A stretch of DNA of 64,000 nucleotides from contig JAFKKF010000006.1 of assembly GCA_017305635.1 (NCBI GenBank), forward strand, positions 248,001-312,000, written 5' to 3'. The stretch's first letter is position 1. The number at the start of each line of letters is the position of its first letter. This document shows, one piece after another, positions 27,161 through 34,993 of the stretch. The stretch comes from Hyphomicrobiales bacterium (GTDB taxonomy: Bacteria > Pseudomonadota > Alphaproteobacteria > Rhizobiales > Kaistiaceae). A model generated the notes under the pieces. The model had not been told where the DNA came from. It made no database searches and was given only the letters and a program-made list of their open reading frames with translations. The position numbers were made by a program, and so were the translations under genes.

Positions 27161-28158
27161 TGGAGCCGCGCCTCGATGAAGCTCCGCACGGTCGATGCGA
27201 TCTCCGCCGGATCGGTGGAAAGGCGCATGCGGTAGGTCGGCAGGTGCAGGGTGAGCGCCACGACGAAGAGAAGCGCCTCGACCTTCTGCGCGGGAGCCTC
27301 GCCCGACATGGCTTCGCTCAGCAGCCGGACGGCGCCCGGCCGGGAGACCGGCTCGAGCGCGGACCTGTCGCCGCCGCCCCGCGACGGAAGGAGGATGCCG
27401 TGCAGGCGCATGCGGTCGCGCACGGCGCCGGGGAAGAGGCCGTCCGGATCGAATTCGAACTTGCCCTGCCAATTTGTACGGCGCTCGCCGAGCCGCGCGC
27501 CGAGGCCCGGAATGCGCGCCACGCCGGCGGCATCCTGCTTCACCATCCGGTACACGCGCGAGGCGAAAGGCCCCTCGTTCAGGTCCACCATGACGTAGTC
27601 GTCCCCGACGGTCGAAAGGCCATGCGCGAGCCCCGCAAGGGTCGTTCCGGATTTGCCGGAGCCGCCAGGACCGGCGAGCAGGATGCCGTGCCCGTCGATG
27701 CCGAGGCTGGCCGAATGCATGAGACAACCCTTCCGTGCGGAGAATATCCAATGCAGCGGAATGCGGAAAGGCGATCCGGAATCCCATGCCGGCAGGTCGC
27801 CGACGTCGTCGAGCAGGTAGAGGGCCCTGCCGGTATCGGCTTCGCCGACGATCCACTGGCGCGGAAAATAGGGATAGGCGGCGTGGTAGCCGGCATCGGT
27901 GACGATCTGGTCGTAGATGTGCATGGCCCAGCCGTCTTCGGTCCATTCCCAGGACGGCCAGCCGAGGTCGCGCGCGAAGATCAGGTCGATCCTGCAGGCC
28001 GGCACCGTTTCCGGCGGCAGCGGCGTCCAGGCGATGCGCCTCAGATACAGGGCGAGCATGTCGGCATTGGTGCTGCGGATGCGGCATGCAAGGCCGCAGA
28101 TCGCGACGGTGACAGCGTGGAGCCTGTCCGGCGGGACATTCTCGGCGCGGTCAAACAT
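27157..28158 (-). CDS. HPr kinase-like protein (HprK-related kinase A type)
   Basis: Serine-kinase homologue of 333 residues, distinct from genuine HPr kinase/phosphorylase. An N-terminal domain (about 1-120) includes VAICGLACRIRSTNADMLAL and ends near YFPRQWIVGEADTGRAL. The kinase core has HWIFSARKGCLMHSASLG and the P-loop GILLAGPGGSGKSGTTLAGL (about 158-177), then VGDDYVMVDL, where the acidic pair replaces the usual metal-binding site. The HPr-specific phosphorylase region is not evident. Relatives modify peptides or sit in HPr-rel-A systems with a PqqD-like protein and nucleotidyltransferase, as here. Its protein or peptide target is unknown. It is 59 bases after the PqqD-like gene. Confidence 0.85.
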   Translation of the reverse strand: MFDRAENVPPDRLHAVTVAICGLACRIRSTNADMLALYLRRIAWTPLPPETVPACRIDLIFARDLGWPSWEWTEDGWAMHIYDQIVTDAGYHAAYPYFPRQWIVGEADTGRALYLLDDVGDLPAWDSGSPFRIPLHWIFSARKGCLMHSASLGIDGHGILLAGPGGSGKSGTTLAGLAHGLSTVGDDYVMVDLNEGPFASRVYRMVKQDAAGVARIPGLGARLGERRTNWQGKFEFDPDGLFPGAVRDRMRLHGILLPSRGGGDRSALEPVSRPGAVRLLSEAMSGEAPAQKVEALLFVVALTLHLPTYRMRLSTDPAEIASTVRSFIEARLQ

Positions 28159-28217
28159 TTCCCGCAGCGCGGCGGCGAGATTGCCGTAGCCGGTCGCGAC
28201 GATGGTCCGGGTGCCGC

Positions 28218-28646
28218 TCAGGTATCTTCTCGCCGCGTGGGCCAGCCGGCTTCCTCGTCGACCTCGTGCACCGGATCGGTCAGCACGAGGTCGCGCATGT
28301 CGTCATAGGTGTCGACGAGGATCGCGCGGGCACCGGCTGCGGCGAAGGCGGCCGCGGTGATATCGCCTGTCGCGGGCACATCCGTCGCCACCGGACGCAG
28401 GAGACCCTCGGCGAGCAGGCGGTCCACCAGCGCGCCGACCTCCCCGCCGAGAGCCGGATCGCTGTCCGATACGGCCCGCACCACGTCCTCGGCGCGATGC
28501 CCGGCGACGAGGTCGCGCCAGACGGCGCCGGCAAGGTCGCGCAGGCTGAAATAGAGGCCCGATTCGAGATTGAGGGCCACGATCTCGCCGTTGAAATCGT
28601 CGGCGACGCATTTCGGCGCGGCAATGGCCAGTTGACCGGTTGTCAT
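28218..28646 (-). CDS. PqqD-like protein (HPr-rel-A system type)
   Basis: A 142-residue protein with a PqqD/RRE-like winged-helix fold, the class that binds leader peptides of modified peptides. ATG 28646 is chosen because the fold begins directly after it; the open frame upstream reads as low-complexity sequence. The core runs CVADDFNGEIVALNLESGLY, FSLRDLAGAVWRDLVAGH (the typical [F/Y]-x-L-x(5)-[V/I]W motif), and ALGGEVGALVDRLLAEGLL. A C-terminal tail follows (about 95-142) with AAGARAILVDTYDDMRDLVL. It is the promoter-proximal gene of the kinase/glycosyltransferase/nucleotidyltransferase operon. No leader-peptide gene was found beside it. Confidence 0.8.
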   Translation of the reverse strand: MTTGQLAIAAPKCVADDFNGEIVALNLESGLYFSLRDLAGAVWRDLVAGHRAEDVVRAVSDSDPALGGEVGALVDRLLAEGLLRPVATDVPATGDITAAAFAAAGARAILVDTYDDMRDLVLTDPVHEVDEEAGWPTRREDT

Positions 28647-29090
28647 CTCAACTCGCTGCGTGATGCGGAAGGCGCGCCATCGATCCGGCGGGAGACGGCC
28701 AGTCGACCCCGCCCGGCGCGAGACCCTGTCGGAATCGCCGCCGGCTGCCGGCCCTGCGCACCCCCCGGCAGAGCCGGCCATTGGTAGCATAAGCACATGG
28801 TAGCGCTACAGGAATCCGGCCGCATAATGCCGCACTTTCTCCCGTCGTGCACCCTGCGCGTGCGAATGCCGCCGCTGCTACCTGACGCCGGTGGCACCAA
28901 CGACCGGCTGGTATAGGCTGCGTCCCATCTCGGTCGTCATGCCCGAGGGCGATGCCGGTGGCAAGTCTCCAGGTTGCGGCCGAGGTGTGTTTTTCCATTG
29001 CAATGGAATATGATGCCGTGGCCGCGGAAAAGGCGGCGGCGCGTCTTCCTCGCGCGGTGCGATCAGACGGCATTGAATCCCGAGTCTCCG
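28647..29090. promoter_or_regulatory. Divergent regulatory region with perfect 16-bp palindrome
   Basis: 444 bases separate the PqqD-like start (minus) from the likely GT2 start (plus). A perfect palindrome, TTCCATTGCAATGGAA, lies at 28993-29008, and a 10-bp palindrome GTAGCGCTAC at 28800-28809. Both have the look of operator sites. TGGTAGC is also directly repeated near 28784 and 28798. Small frames on either strand have neither coding character nor good ribosome sites, so no peptide precursor is annotated. Confidence 0.5.
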
Positions 29091-30017
29091 GTGCCCCAGA
29101 TCAGCGTGGTCATTCCAACGCGCAATCGCCATCGCGTCCTTTCCGACGCGATCGGGAGCGTGTTGTCGCAGTCCTTCGCCGATATCGAGCTGATCGTCGT
29201 GGACGATTTCTCGGAGGACGCGACGCCGGACCTGCTCGCCGGCATATCCGATCCGCGCTTCAGGTGGGCCCGGTTCGATCGCTGGCGCCATGGCGGCGCG
29301 GCCCGCAATCACGGCGTCGCCATGGCGCGCGCGCCGGTCATCGCCTTCCTCGACAGCGATGACGTATATCTCGAGCACCGGCTGCGCGACGACTGGCGCT
29401 TCCTTGCCGATCATCCGGAAGTCGATGTCCGGCTCAGCTCCTACGAGGACGTGACGGAATCGGGATCGGTGGCGGCGGTCAACCCGGAAGCCGTCTTCGA
29501 CCATGACGAACTGGAACGCTACCTGGTCGCCTACTGCCTCTATCTCGGCGGATCGGGGATAACCATCCGCCGCGCCGCCTTCGATGCCGTCGGCGGATTC
29601 GACGAGACGGTCCTGCGCATGCAGGACCGCGAGTTCCTGCTGCGCGTCTCGCGCAGCCGGGGAGCGGCGGTGACCAGCGACGTCAATTGGGTGAAGCGGC
29701 GGAGCCCCGATTCCATCTCGCATCAGCCCTCCGGCCAATTGCGGGCACTCGCCGAGATGTGCCGCCGGCATCCGGTCATCCGCGAGGAATATGCCGATAT
29801 CTATCGCTACCTCGTGGCGCGCGAAATCCTGGCGCCGCTGGTCAAGGGACGGCTCGGGGTCGCGCTCGCCACCCTGCGCGAGGCGCGGGCCAACGACCTG
29901 GAAGTAGCCGTCGGCCGGCTCGCCTCCGACTATATCGTCGGCAAGCGCCGCCGGCAGGAGATCCGGGCCCAGATGGTGCAGCGGTTTCCGGGGCCGCCTC
30001 GCGAAGCGCTCTCCTAG
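29091..30017 (+). CDS. Glycosyltransferase family 2 (divergent copy)
   Basis: GT2 of about 308 residues from GTG 29091, where the conserved fold begins (VPQISVVIPTRNRHRVLSDA). ATG 29010 and TTG 29073 are in frame and would add a basic tail; 29010 would place the start right against a palindrome. Motifs: LIVVDDFSEDATPDLLAGI, GGAARNHGVAMARAPVIAFL and DSDDVYLEHRLRDDW near residue 88, FDETVLRMQDREFLLRVSRS near 180. The C-terminal 100 residues are helical with many Arg. It is divergent from the PqqD/kinase operon and may share its control region. Confidence 0.9.
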   Translation: MPQISVVIPTRNRHRVLSDAIGSVLSQSFADIELIVVDDFSEDATPDLLAGISDPRFRWARFDRWRHGGAARNHGVAMARAPVIAFLDSDDVYLEHRLRDDWRFLADHPEVDVRLSSYEDVTESGSVAAVNPEAVFDHDELERYLVAYCLYLGGSGITIRRAAFDAVGGFDETVLRMQDREFLLRVSRSRGAAVTSDVNWVKRRSPDSISHQPSGQLRALAEMCRRHPVIREEYADIYRYLVAREILAPLVKGRLGVALATLREARANDLEVAVGRLASDYIVGKRRRQEIRAQMVQRFPGPPREALS

Positions 30018-30148
30018 CGGCGGGGACGGGGCGGGCTTCGCTCTCTTGCGAAACGCCGTGGCGCCAGGCGGCCGGGACGCCTACATAGCCTTCTCGGGCG
30101 GGAGCGGCGCATTCGAGCGCGCCGCCGCCCGTCCGCGACGGAGCATCC

Positions 30149-31138
30149 ATGGCCATCCCTCTTTCCATCCTCGAACTGGTCCGCGTCACCGAGGAGACGG
30201 ATGCCCGCGGCGCGCTCGACAATGCGCGCGACCTCGCCGCCCATGCCGAGCGCTGGGGATACCGGCGGATCTGGGTGGCCGAGCACCACAACATGCCGGG
30301 CATAGCCAGCGCCGCCACCTCGATCGTGCTTGCCCACATAGCCGGCGGTACCAGCACGATCCGCGTCGGCGCCGGCGGCATCATGCTGCCGAACCACGCG
30401 CCCTATGTCATCGCCGAGCAGTTCGGCACGCTGGCGCGCCTGTTTCCCGGCCGCATCGACCTCGGCCTCGGGCGGGCGCCGGGCACGGACCAGCTGACAT
30501 TGCGCGCCCTGCGGCGGTCGCCGGAATCGGCGGAGAATTTCCCGCACGACGTGCTCGAGCTGCAGGCCTTCCTCGCCCCGGTCGGTCCCAACCAGCGCAT
30601 CCAGGCGGTTCCCGCCGCCGGCACCGAGGTGCCCATCTGGATCCTCGGGTCGAGCGAGTTCGGCGCCATGCTCGCCGCGGAGCTCGGCCTGCCCTATGCG
30701 TTTGCTTCCCATTTCGCGCCGGACCTGCTCCTGCCCGCCCTCGAGATCTATCGCAGCCGGTTCAAGCCCTCCGAGCAGCTGCGCGAGCCCCATGCGATGG
30801 TCGGCGTCAACATCATCGCGGCGGAGACGGACGCCGCGGCGCGGCGTCTGGCGACGACGCAGCAGATGTCCTTCGCCAACATCTTCCGTGGTGCGCGCGG
30901 CCTCAGCCAGCCGCCCATCGACGACATCGAGGCCTATTGGTCGCCGGTCGAGAAGGCACAGGCCGGGCGGATGCTCGCACGCTCGATCATCGGCTCGCCC
31001 GACACGGTCAGGGATGGCATTGCGGCCCTCGCCGCCGAAACCCGCGCCGACGAGCTGATCGTCGTCTCCGACGTCTACGACCACGCCCTGCGGCTGCGCT
31101 CCTTCGAGCTCATTGCCGGGGCCGCCGGCATCCGGTAG
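30149..31138 (+). CDS. LLM-class flavin-dependent oxidoreductase (luciferase-like)
   Basis: Bacterial-luciferase-fold monooxygenase or reductase of 329 residues, using FMNH2 or F420-type flavin. ATG 30149 has GGAG upstream. The family pattern is clear: [77 protein letters not shown] and [20 protein letters not shown] near residue 160. [13 protein letters not shown] near 280 is the C-terminal motif of the group that includes E. coli YhbW. The substrate cannot be inferred. It stands between the glycosyltransferase region and small secreted-protein genes with no evident operon. Confidence 0.92.
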   Translation: MAIPLSILELVRVTEETDARGALDNARDLAAHAERWGYRRIWVAEHHNMPGIASAATSIVLAHIAGGTSTIRVGAGGIMLPNHAPYVIAEQFGTLARLFPGRIDLGLGRAPGTDQLTLRALRRSPESAENFPHDVLELQAFLAPVGPNQRIQAVPAAGTEVPIWILGSSEFGAMLAAELGLPYAFASHFAPDLLLPALEIYRSRFKPSEQLREPHAMVGVNIIAAETDAAARRLATTQQMSFANIFRGARGLSQPPIDDIEAYWSPVEKAQAGRMLARSIIGSPDTVRDGIAALAAETRADELIVVSDVYDHALRLRSFELIAGAAGIR

Positions 31139-31162
31139 GTCCGGGCGGAAGGAGGCCGCCCG

Positions 31163-31426
31163 TCAGCGCGCCTTGCAGGGACGGAAGTCCATGAAGAGCG
31201 GGTAGGCGGTCTGCACCTTGTAGAGCCAGGACTTGCAGCTCGCCATGGAAGTGAAGCAGCGGCTTGCCGTATAGGGCTGGTACCAGGTATGGATCGCGCC
31301 GACCTCGCGGGTGCCGGTGAACCAGGCGCAGACCGAGCCCTTGCCCGTCTTCGCAAATGTCGGACCGGTCATGCCGAAGGTGCCGAGGCAAAGGGCCAGG
31401 ATCACGGTCCATAGCAGCTTGTTCAT
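31163..31426 (-). CDS. Small secreted Cys-containing protein, unknown function
   Basis: An 87-residue product with a near-perfect AAGGAGG ribosome site seven bases before ATG 31426. The signal peptide MNKLLWTVILALCLGTFGM is cut near TFAK, leaving about 62 residues with four Cys: SVCAWFTGT, ASRCFTSMASCKSWLY and FRPCKAR. Two disulfides are plausible. I do not recognise a family. It is convergent to the flavin oxidoreductase and divergent from the NTF2-like gene. Confidence 0.75.
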   Translation of the reverse strand: MNKLLWTVILALCLGTFGMTGPTFAKTGKGSVCAWFTGTREVGAIHTWYQPYTASRCFTSMASCKSWLYKVQTAYPLFMDFRPCKAR

Positions 31427-31609
31427 GACGCAACCTCCTTGGGGCAGCCGATAAAACTGGCGAGGCCCGCCGCTGTTCCCGGCGGCGGGAACGAAAGCCA
31501 TCCATACCATATGCCCGCCCCGGCCTGCATTGCTCGCGGGTCGCAGGGAAACACGGCCGCGGTTCCCGCGTTGACGGACGCCGTTCACCATTGCCGGGAG
31601 GAAGAGACC

Positions 31610-32017
31610 ATGGCCGTCGATATCGACATAATCGCGCTCGAAAGGAAGTTCTGGGACGCCATGCAGGCAAAGGACCCGGATGCCGCTTCGGGCTTGCTCG
31701 CCGAGGAATGCATCGTCGCCGGCGCGCAAGGCGTGTCGAAGATCGACCGCCAGGCATTTGCCAGGATGACCAGGGAGGGGCGGTGGACCCTCCACGAATA
31801 CGAGCTCAAGGATGTCCAGGTGATTTCCTCCGGTCCCGATATCGCGGTGATCGGCTACCGGGTCCGCGAGAAGGTCACGATGGATGGCCGCGAGATGACC
31901 TTCGAGGCGGCCGACACGTCCACCTGGTGCCGCCGGGACGGCACATGGCGCTGCCTTCTCCATACCGAGTCCGTCCTCGGCGATCCCTTCGGGCAAGGCC
32001 GGACGAACGCGGCATGA
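31610..32017 (+). CDS. NTF2-like / DUF4440 family protein
   Basis: A 135-residue cytosolic protein with the NTF2/SnoaL cone fold: long N-terminal helix IIALERKFWDAMQAKDPDAA, then LLAEECIVAGAQGVSKI, and paired strands ALYS-like VIGYRVREKVTMDGREM and STWCRRDGTWRCLLHTES, the latter the usual DUF4440 ending. GGGAGGAAG lies a few bases before ATG 31610. These proteins act as small-molecule binding or isomerase domains or as detoxification and stress proteins, and the sequence does not decide. The LuxR-type regulator converges on it three bases downstream. Confidence 0.85.
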   Translation: MAVDIDIIALERKFWDAMQAKDPDAASGLLAEECIVAGAQGVSKIDRQAFARMTREGRWTLHEYELKDVQVISSGPDIAVIGYRVREKVTMDGREMTFEAADTSTWCRRDGTWRCLLHTESVLGDPFGQGRTNAA

Positions 32018-32020
32018 TGC

Positions 32021-33139
32021 CTAGGTGGATACCCCGAGGTCCTGCAGCAGGCGCACGGCGAGGCGGACGAGCTCGGCCTGCGACCGCGTGCCGGTCCGGC
32101 CGAGCGCGGTGCGCAGGTGAAAGCGCGCCGTGTGGATGCTGATCCCGCTCCGCTCGGCATAGGTCTGCAGATTGTCCTCGCCGGCGAGCGCCGCGACCAG
32201 TGCCGCGGCCGCCGCCGTGAGGCCGAGGCATTCCCGCAGGAGCTCGGGCGGCCCGGGCCGCCTGTCGGGGTCATGGACGAGGATGATCGCTCCGCCCCTT
32301 TCTGTGCCGGCGCGGAAGGTGGCTTCGGGCGATGTCCAGCGGCTGACGAGAATGCCGTAGGGACGACGTCCATCCTGCCGCGGCACGCTCATGGCGCCGC
32401 CCGCCCCGCCGCTGCGGACATTTTCGACCAGCTCGGCGAGGCGCCGTCGCGCTTCGCGGCCGGCCGGCAGGACCTGGCCGTCGCGGCTCAGCGTCACGCC
32501 GTCGCCCCGCCGCGCGATCGCGGCCATCTGCCGGTTTGCAAAGACGCCGCGGCCGGCAGCATCGAGGATGACCACGCCGGTCGGCAGCCGGTCGAGCGCG
32601 TCCGCCATGCCGGTCGCCTTCCGGTCGAGGTCGGCAAAGGCGCGCCCGAGCTGGAGCGAGCGCCTGAGGTGCGGGATGATCCGCTCCATGTGGGCGATGT
32701 CGGCATCCTCGAAGAGCGGCGTGCCGCGCGACCGGTGGAGGCCGATCAGCGCCGTACGCCCGGCATCCGCGAAGAGATTGCCGCCAAGCGTGTCGACGAG
32801 GCCCCGTGCCGCATAGAAGTCGCGCGCGAAGGGGCCGCGCTTCTCTTCCGCCGTCATCAGCCGGTGTGTGGTCGCCGCGCTGCCGGCCGGCAGCCGTGCG
32901 AAGGCCGCCGGCGCCGGATCGAGCGCGGCGAATTCGGACGTGTAGCTCGGCAGCGCGTCCTGGAAGACGCCGTTGGCGAAAAAGACATTGGCGGCCGGGG
33001 AGCGCACATCCACCGAGATCAGCACCGCCGATGTCGCCCGGAAGCCGCGGGCGAGCACATCGATCGCCCGCTCATAGGCACCGGGGTTGCGAACGCCTTC
33101 GTAGATCAGGTCGATGCAATGGGAATCGGGGTCGTCCAT
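32021..33139 (-). CDS. LuxR-family helix-turn-helix transcriptional regulator
   Basis: A 372-residue regulator; GGAGG lies six bases before ATG 33139. The N-terminal part (about 20-300) is a sensor region with PAS-like character, including TGVVILDAAGRGVFANRQM near residue 190. The C-terminal 65 residues form a LuxR-type DNA-binding domain: CLGLTAAAAALVAALAGEDN, then YAERSGISIHTARFHLRTAL and GRTGTRSQAELVRLAVRLL. The recognition helix SIHTARFHL fits the class. No receiver domain or autoinducer-type domain was recognised. It is divergent from the secreted 137-residue protein and may regulate it. Confidence 0.9.
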   Translation of the reverse strand: MDDPDSHCIDLIYEGVRNPGAYERAIDVLARGFRATSAVLISVDVRSPAANVFFANGVFQDALPSYTSEFAALDPAPAAFARLPAGSAATTHRLMTAEEKRGPFARDFYAARGLVDTLGGNLFADAGRTALIGLHRSRGTPLFEDADIAHMERIIPHLRRSLQLGRAFADLDRKATGMADALDRLPTGVVILDAAGRGVFANRQMAAIARRGDGVTLSRDGQVLPAGREARRRLAELVENVRSGGAGGAMSVPRQDGRRPYGILVSRWTSPEATFRAGTERGGAIILVHDPDRRPGPPELLRECLGLTAAAAALVAALAGEDNLQTYAERSGISIHTARFHLRTALGRTGTRSQAELVRLAVRLLQDLGVST

Positions 33140-33290
33140 GAACGCCTCCGCCTTTCAGTCGGCAGCGCCAGACCCCTCAATTCTTAGCTGAACCTATTCA
33201 TTTGGATAGCGACAAAACGAAGGCCGTGACAAGAATTCCGGGCGGAGATCAGGCCGTGCATTCCCGTCATAGCCAACCTCGGAGAGACGA

Positions 33291-33704
33291 ATGACGATCC
33301 GCACCTTTGCAATACTTGCCGCGACGCTCGGAATCATGGTCCTGGCGCCGGCATCGACGTTTGCCGGCGACGCGGCGAAGCCGACGCCCGTCCAGATCGC
33401 CCTCGACCGCTCGAAGGCCCAGGTGGCCGATTCCCTGGTCATCCTCGGGCGGTCCGAGAAGGATCCCGACCTTCTCATGGCGGCGGCCCGCATTCTCGTC
33501 GGGATCAAGGCCGAGGTCGCCGATTCCAAGGCCTCGGCGTCCGGCAAGCCGGTCTACTACGACGTCGCCAGGCTGGTCGAGGAGGCGAAGGGCTATCCCG
33601 CCAAGCGCCTCGAAGTCCCGCCGAAGCCGGAGGCCAATTCCGGCTTCTGCCACTACGAATATCTCTGCGACAGCCTCAGCTGCGCCTATGAGTGGGTCTG
33701 CTGA
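33291..33704 (+). CDS. Secreted protein with Cys-rich C-terminus, unknown function
   Basis: 137 residues with GGAGAG five bases before ATG 33291. A signal peptide (MTIRTFAILAATLGIMVLAP, cut near TFAG) is followed by a helical region with DPDLLMAAARILVGIKAEVA. The end is striking: CHYEYLCDSLSCAYEWVC, four Cys within the last 18 residues and a Cys as the last residue. I do not recognise a family. The compact Cys tail suggests a disulfide knot or metal site. The gene is divergent from the LuxR-type regulator over 151 bases. Confidence 0.75.
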   Translation: MTIRTFAILAATLGIMVLAPASTFAGDAAKPTPVQIALDRSKAQVADSLVILGRSEKDPDLLMAAARILVGIKAEVADSKASASGKPVYYDVARLVEEAKGYPAKRLEVPPKPEANSGFCHYEYLCDSLSCAYEWVC

Positions 33705-33771
33705 GGCGTCCTTGCCAACCCGGCCGGTCGCGACGCCGCTCCCCGAAGAGGCGTTAGGGCCGGCCGCCCGT

Positions 33772-33990
33772 TCAGCGGATCAGCGTCCTGCACTTCGGGC
33801 AGCGGATCGCCTGGCCCTCGCGGGCGCCGATCACGCCGGTATGGCCGCAGGTCGGACAGGCGAAGGTGGTCGGCTCGACCGAGGGCATCTGCTTCACCGC
33901 GCCGCCCTGGTCGCGAAAGGCGGCGAGCGCCGCTTCCGCCTGGGCCTTCAACTCCGCCCGGCTGAGCTTCGGTCCCTTGCCGCCCGCCAT
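33772..33990 (-). CDS. Small zinc-ribbon protein
   Basis: 72 residues starting at ATG 33990 with GGAAGG-type sequence upstream. The N-terminal half is a charged helix (LSRAELKAQAEAALAAF). The second half is a rubredoxin-like zinc ribbon, FACPTCGHTGVIGAREGQ followed by AIRCPKCRTLIR, with two CPxC knuckles that should bind one Zn. It is divergent from the ParA-like gene across about 184 bases. Such proteins often assist nucleic-acid or membrane complexes; no specific role can be assigned. Confidence 0.75.
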   Translation of the reverse strand: MAGGKGPKLSRAELKAQAEAALAAFRDQGGAVKQMPSVEPTTFACPTCGHTGVIGAREGQAIRCPKCRTLIR

Positions 33991-34174
33991 CCTTCGTTCC
34001 TTCCTTGCCTCGTGCCGCGCGCTCTCTAGCACGCTCGGACGGCACGCGGCCATAGACGATGCCCGCCCGCGCGACTCGTGACGTTTCGTCTCAACGTTGA
34101 CCGGCCCGCGTAACCCGCCGCTCCCTTTCCGCCGCCTAGTGTCGCTTCCGCCCGACAAGGAGGCCCGCGAGGCC

Positions 34175-34867
34175 ATGGACGGAAGCAATCGCGCGCCCTG
34201 CATCATCGCCCTCGCCCAGCGGAAGGGCGGCGTCGGCAAGACCACCCTCGCCGTCTCGGTAGCGGCGGAACTCTCCGGGCGCGGCTTCGACGTCGGCCTC
34301 GTCGACGCCGATCCCCAGCGTTCCGCCTGCGAATGGGCGCGGCCGGGCAATCTCGGCTTCCCGGTCTACGAGATGCCCTTCGACCGTGATCCGGTCACCG
34401 CCTGGGCGCGGCAGGCGCGCGGGATGACGGGCGACTGCATCGTGATCGACGCGCCGCCGGCGGATCGCGCGGTCGGTGCCGCGGTGGCGATCGCGGACGT
34501 GCTCCTGGTTCCCTGCACGCCGTCCGGGCTCGACCTCGAATCGACCGAGCACACGCTTGCCATCGTGCGTGCCGTGCGCGAGCGGCGGCAGGCGCATCTC
34601 GGCGTCGCGCTGGTCCCGAACCGTGTCGACTCGCGCACGCTGGAAGGCCGGCAGGTGATCGACGAGTTGCGCGCCTTCGGCGAGACGGTGGCCCCGCCGA
34701 TCGGCAACCGCTCGGCCTTCGTGCGCGCCTTCTCCCTCGGCTGCTCGGTTTCCGACCTTGCGCCCGGCGAGAAGGCGGACCTCGAGGTGCGGGCGCTTGC
34801 CGACCTGGTCGGGCGCCTCGCGCCGCATCTGCAGCTGCCCGCGGACGCGGCGTCAAATTTCGCCTAA
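34175..34867 (+). CDS. Orphan ParA-family ATPase
   Basis: A 230-residue P-loop ATPase of the ParA/MinD group, probably positioning a protein or DNA cargo. Motifs: deviant Walker A IALAQRKGGVGKTTLAVSVA (about residues 10-29) with the two Lys typical of ParA, VGLVDADPQRSACEWA (Walker A'), CIVIDAPPADRAVGAAVAIA (Walker B) and DVLLVPCTPSGLDLESTEHT. No ParB, parS-like repeat or N-terminal DNA-binding domain is seen, so chromosome or plasmid partition is unlikely. ATG 34175 is preferred over an open frame extending to 34097. The next gene is the Hint-domain protein, 126 bases on. Confidence 0.88.
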   Translation: MDGSNRAPCIIALAQRKGGVGKTTLAVSVAAELSGRGFDVGLVDADPQRSACEWARPGNLGFPVYEMPFDRDPVTAWARQARGMTGDCIVIDAPPADRAVGAAVAIADVLLVPCTPSGLDLESTEHTLAIVRAVRERRQAHLGVALVPNRVDSRTLEGRQVIDELRAFGETVAPPIGNRSAFVRAFSLGCSVSDLAPGEKADLEVRALADLVGRLAPHLQLPADAASNFA

Positions 34868-34993
34868 AGCCGATTCAAATCGGGGCGGCGCGCGCAAAGA
34901 TCGGTAAATCTCGGTCCGGGACGTTTGTTGACGCGAGGGGGCCCGCTGCTAGCGTCGCCCCTCGTGAAGTGGCTTGCGGACGGAGCGAAATCC
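34868..34993 (+). promoter_or_regulatory. Spacer upstream of the Hint-domain gene with small palindrome
   Basis: CCGATT at 34870-34875 and AATCGG at 34878-34883 form a 6-bp inverted repeat around CA, directly after the ParA stop. The rest contains no recognisable promoter pair. GGAGCGAAATCC before ATG 34994 provides a ribosome site. Confidence 0.3.

Noticed and set aside
23486-28646. Lasso-peptide biosynthetic cluster
   Set aside because: A PqqD-like protein, kinase and nucleotidyltransferase also occur near lasso clusters, but no asparagine-synthetase-like cyclase or transglutaminase-like protease is present.
28648-29073. Small minus-strand frames upstream of the PqqD-like gene as a possible modified-peptide precursor
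   Set aside because: They have no leader-like pattern, no Shine-Dalgarno sequence and run into the PqqD-like gene in another frame. A true precursor may be elsewhere.
34175-34867. Plasmid or chromosome partition locus
   Set aside because: The ParA-like protein lacks a ParB partner and no parS-like or iteron repeats were seen.
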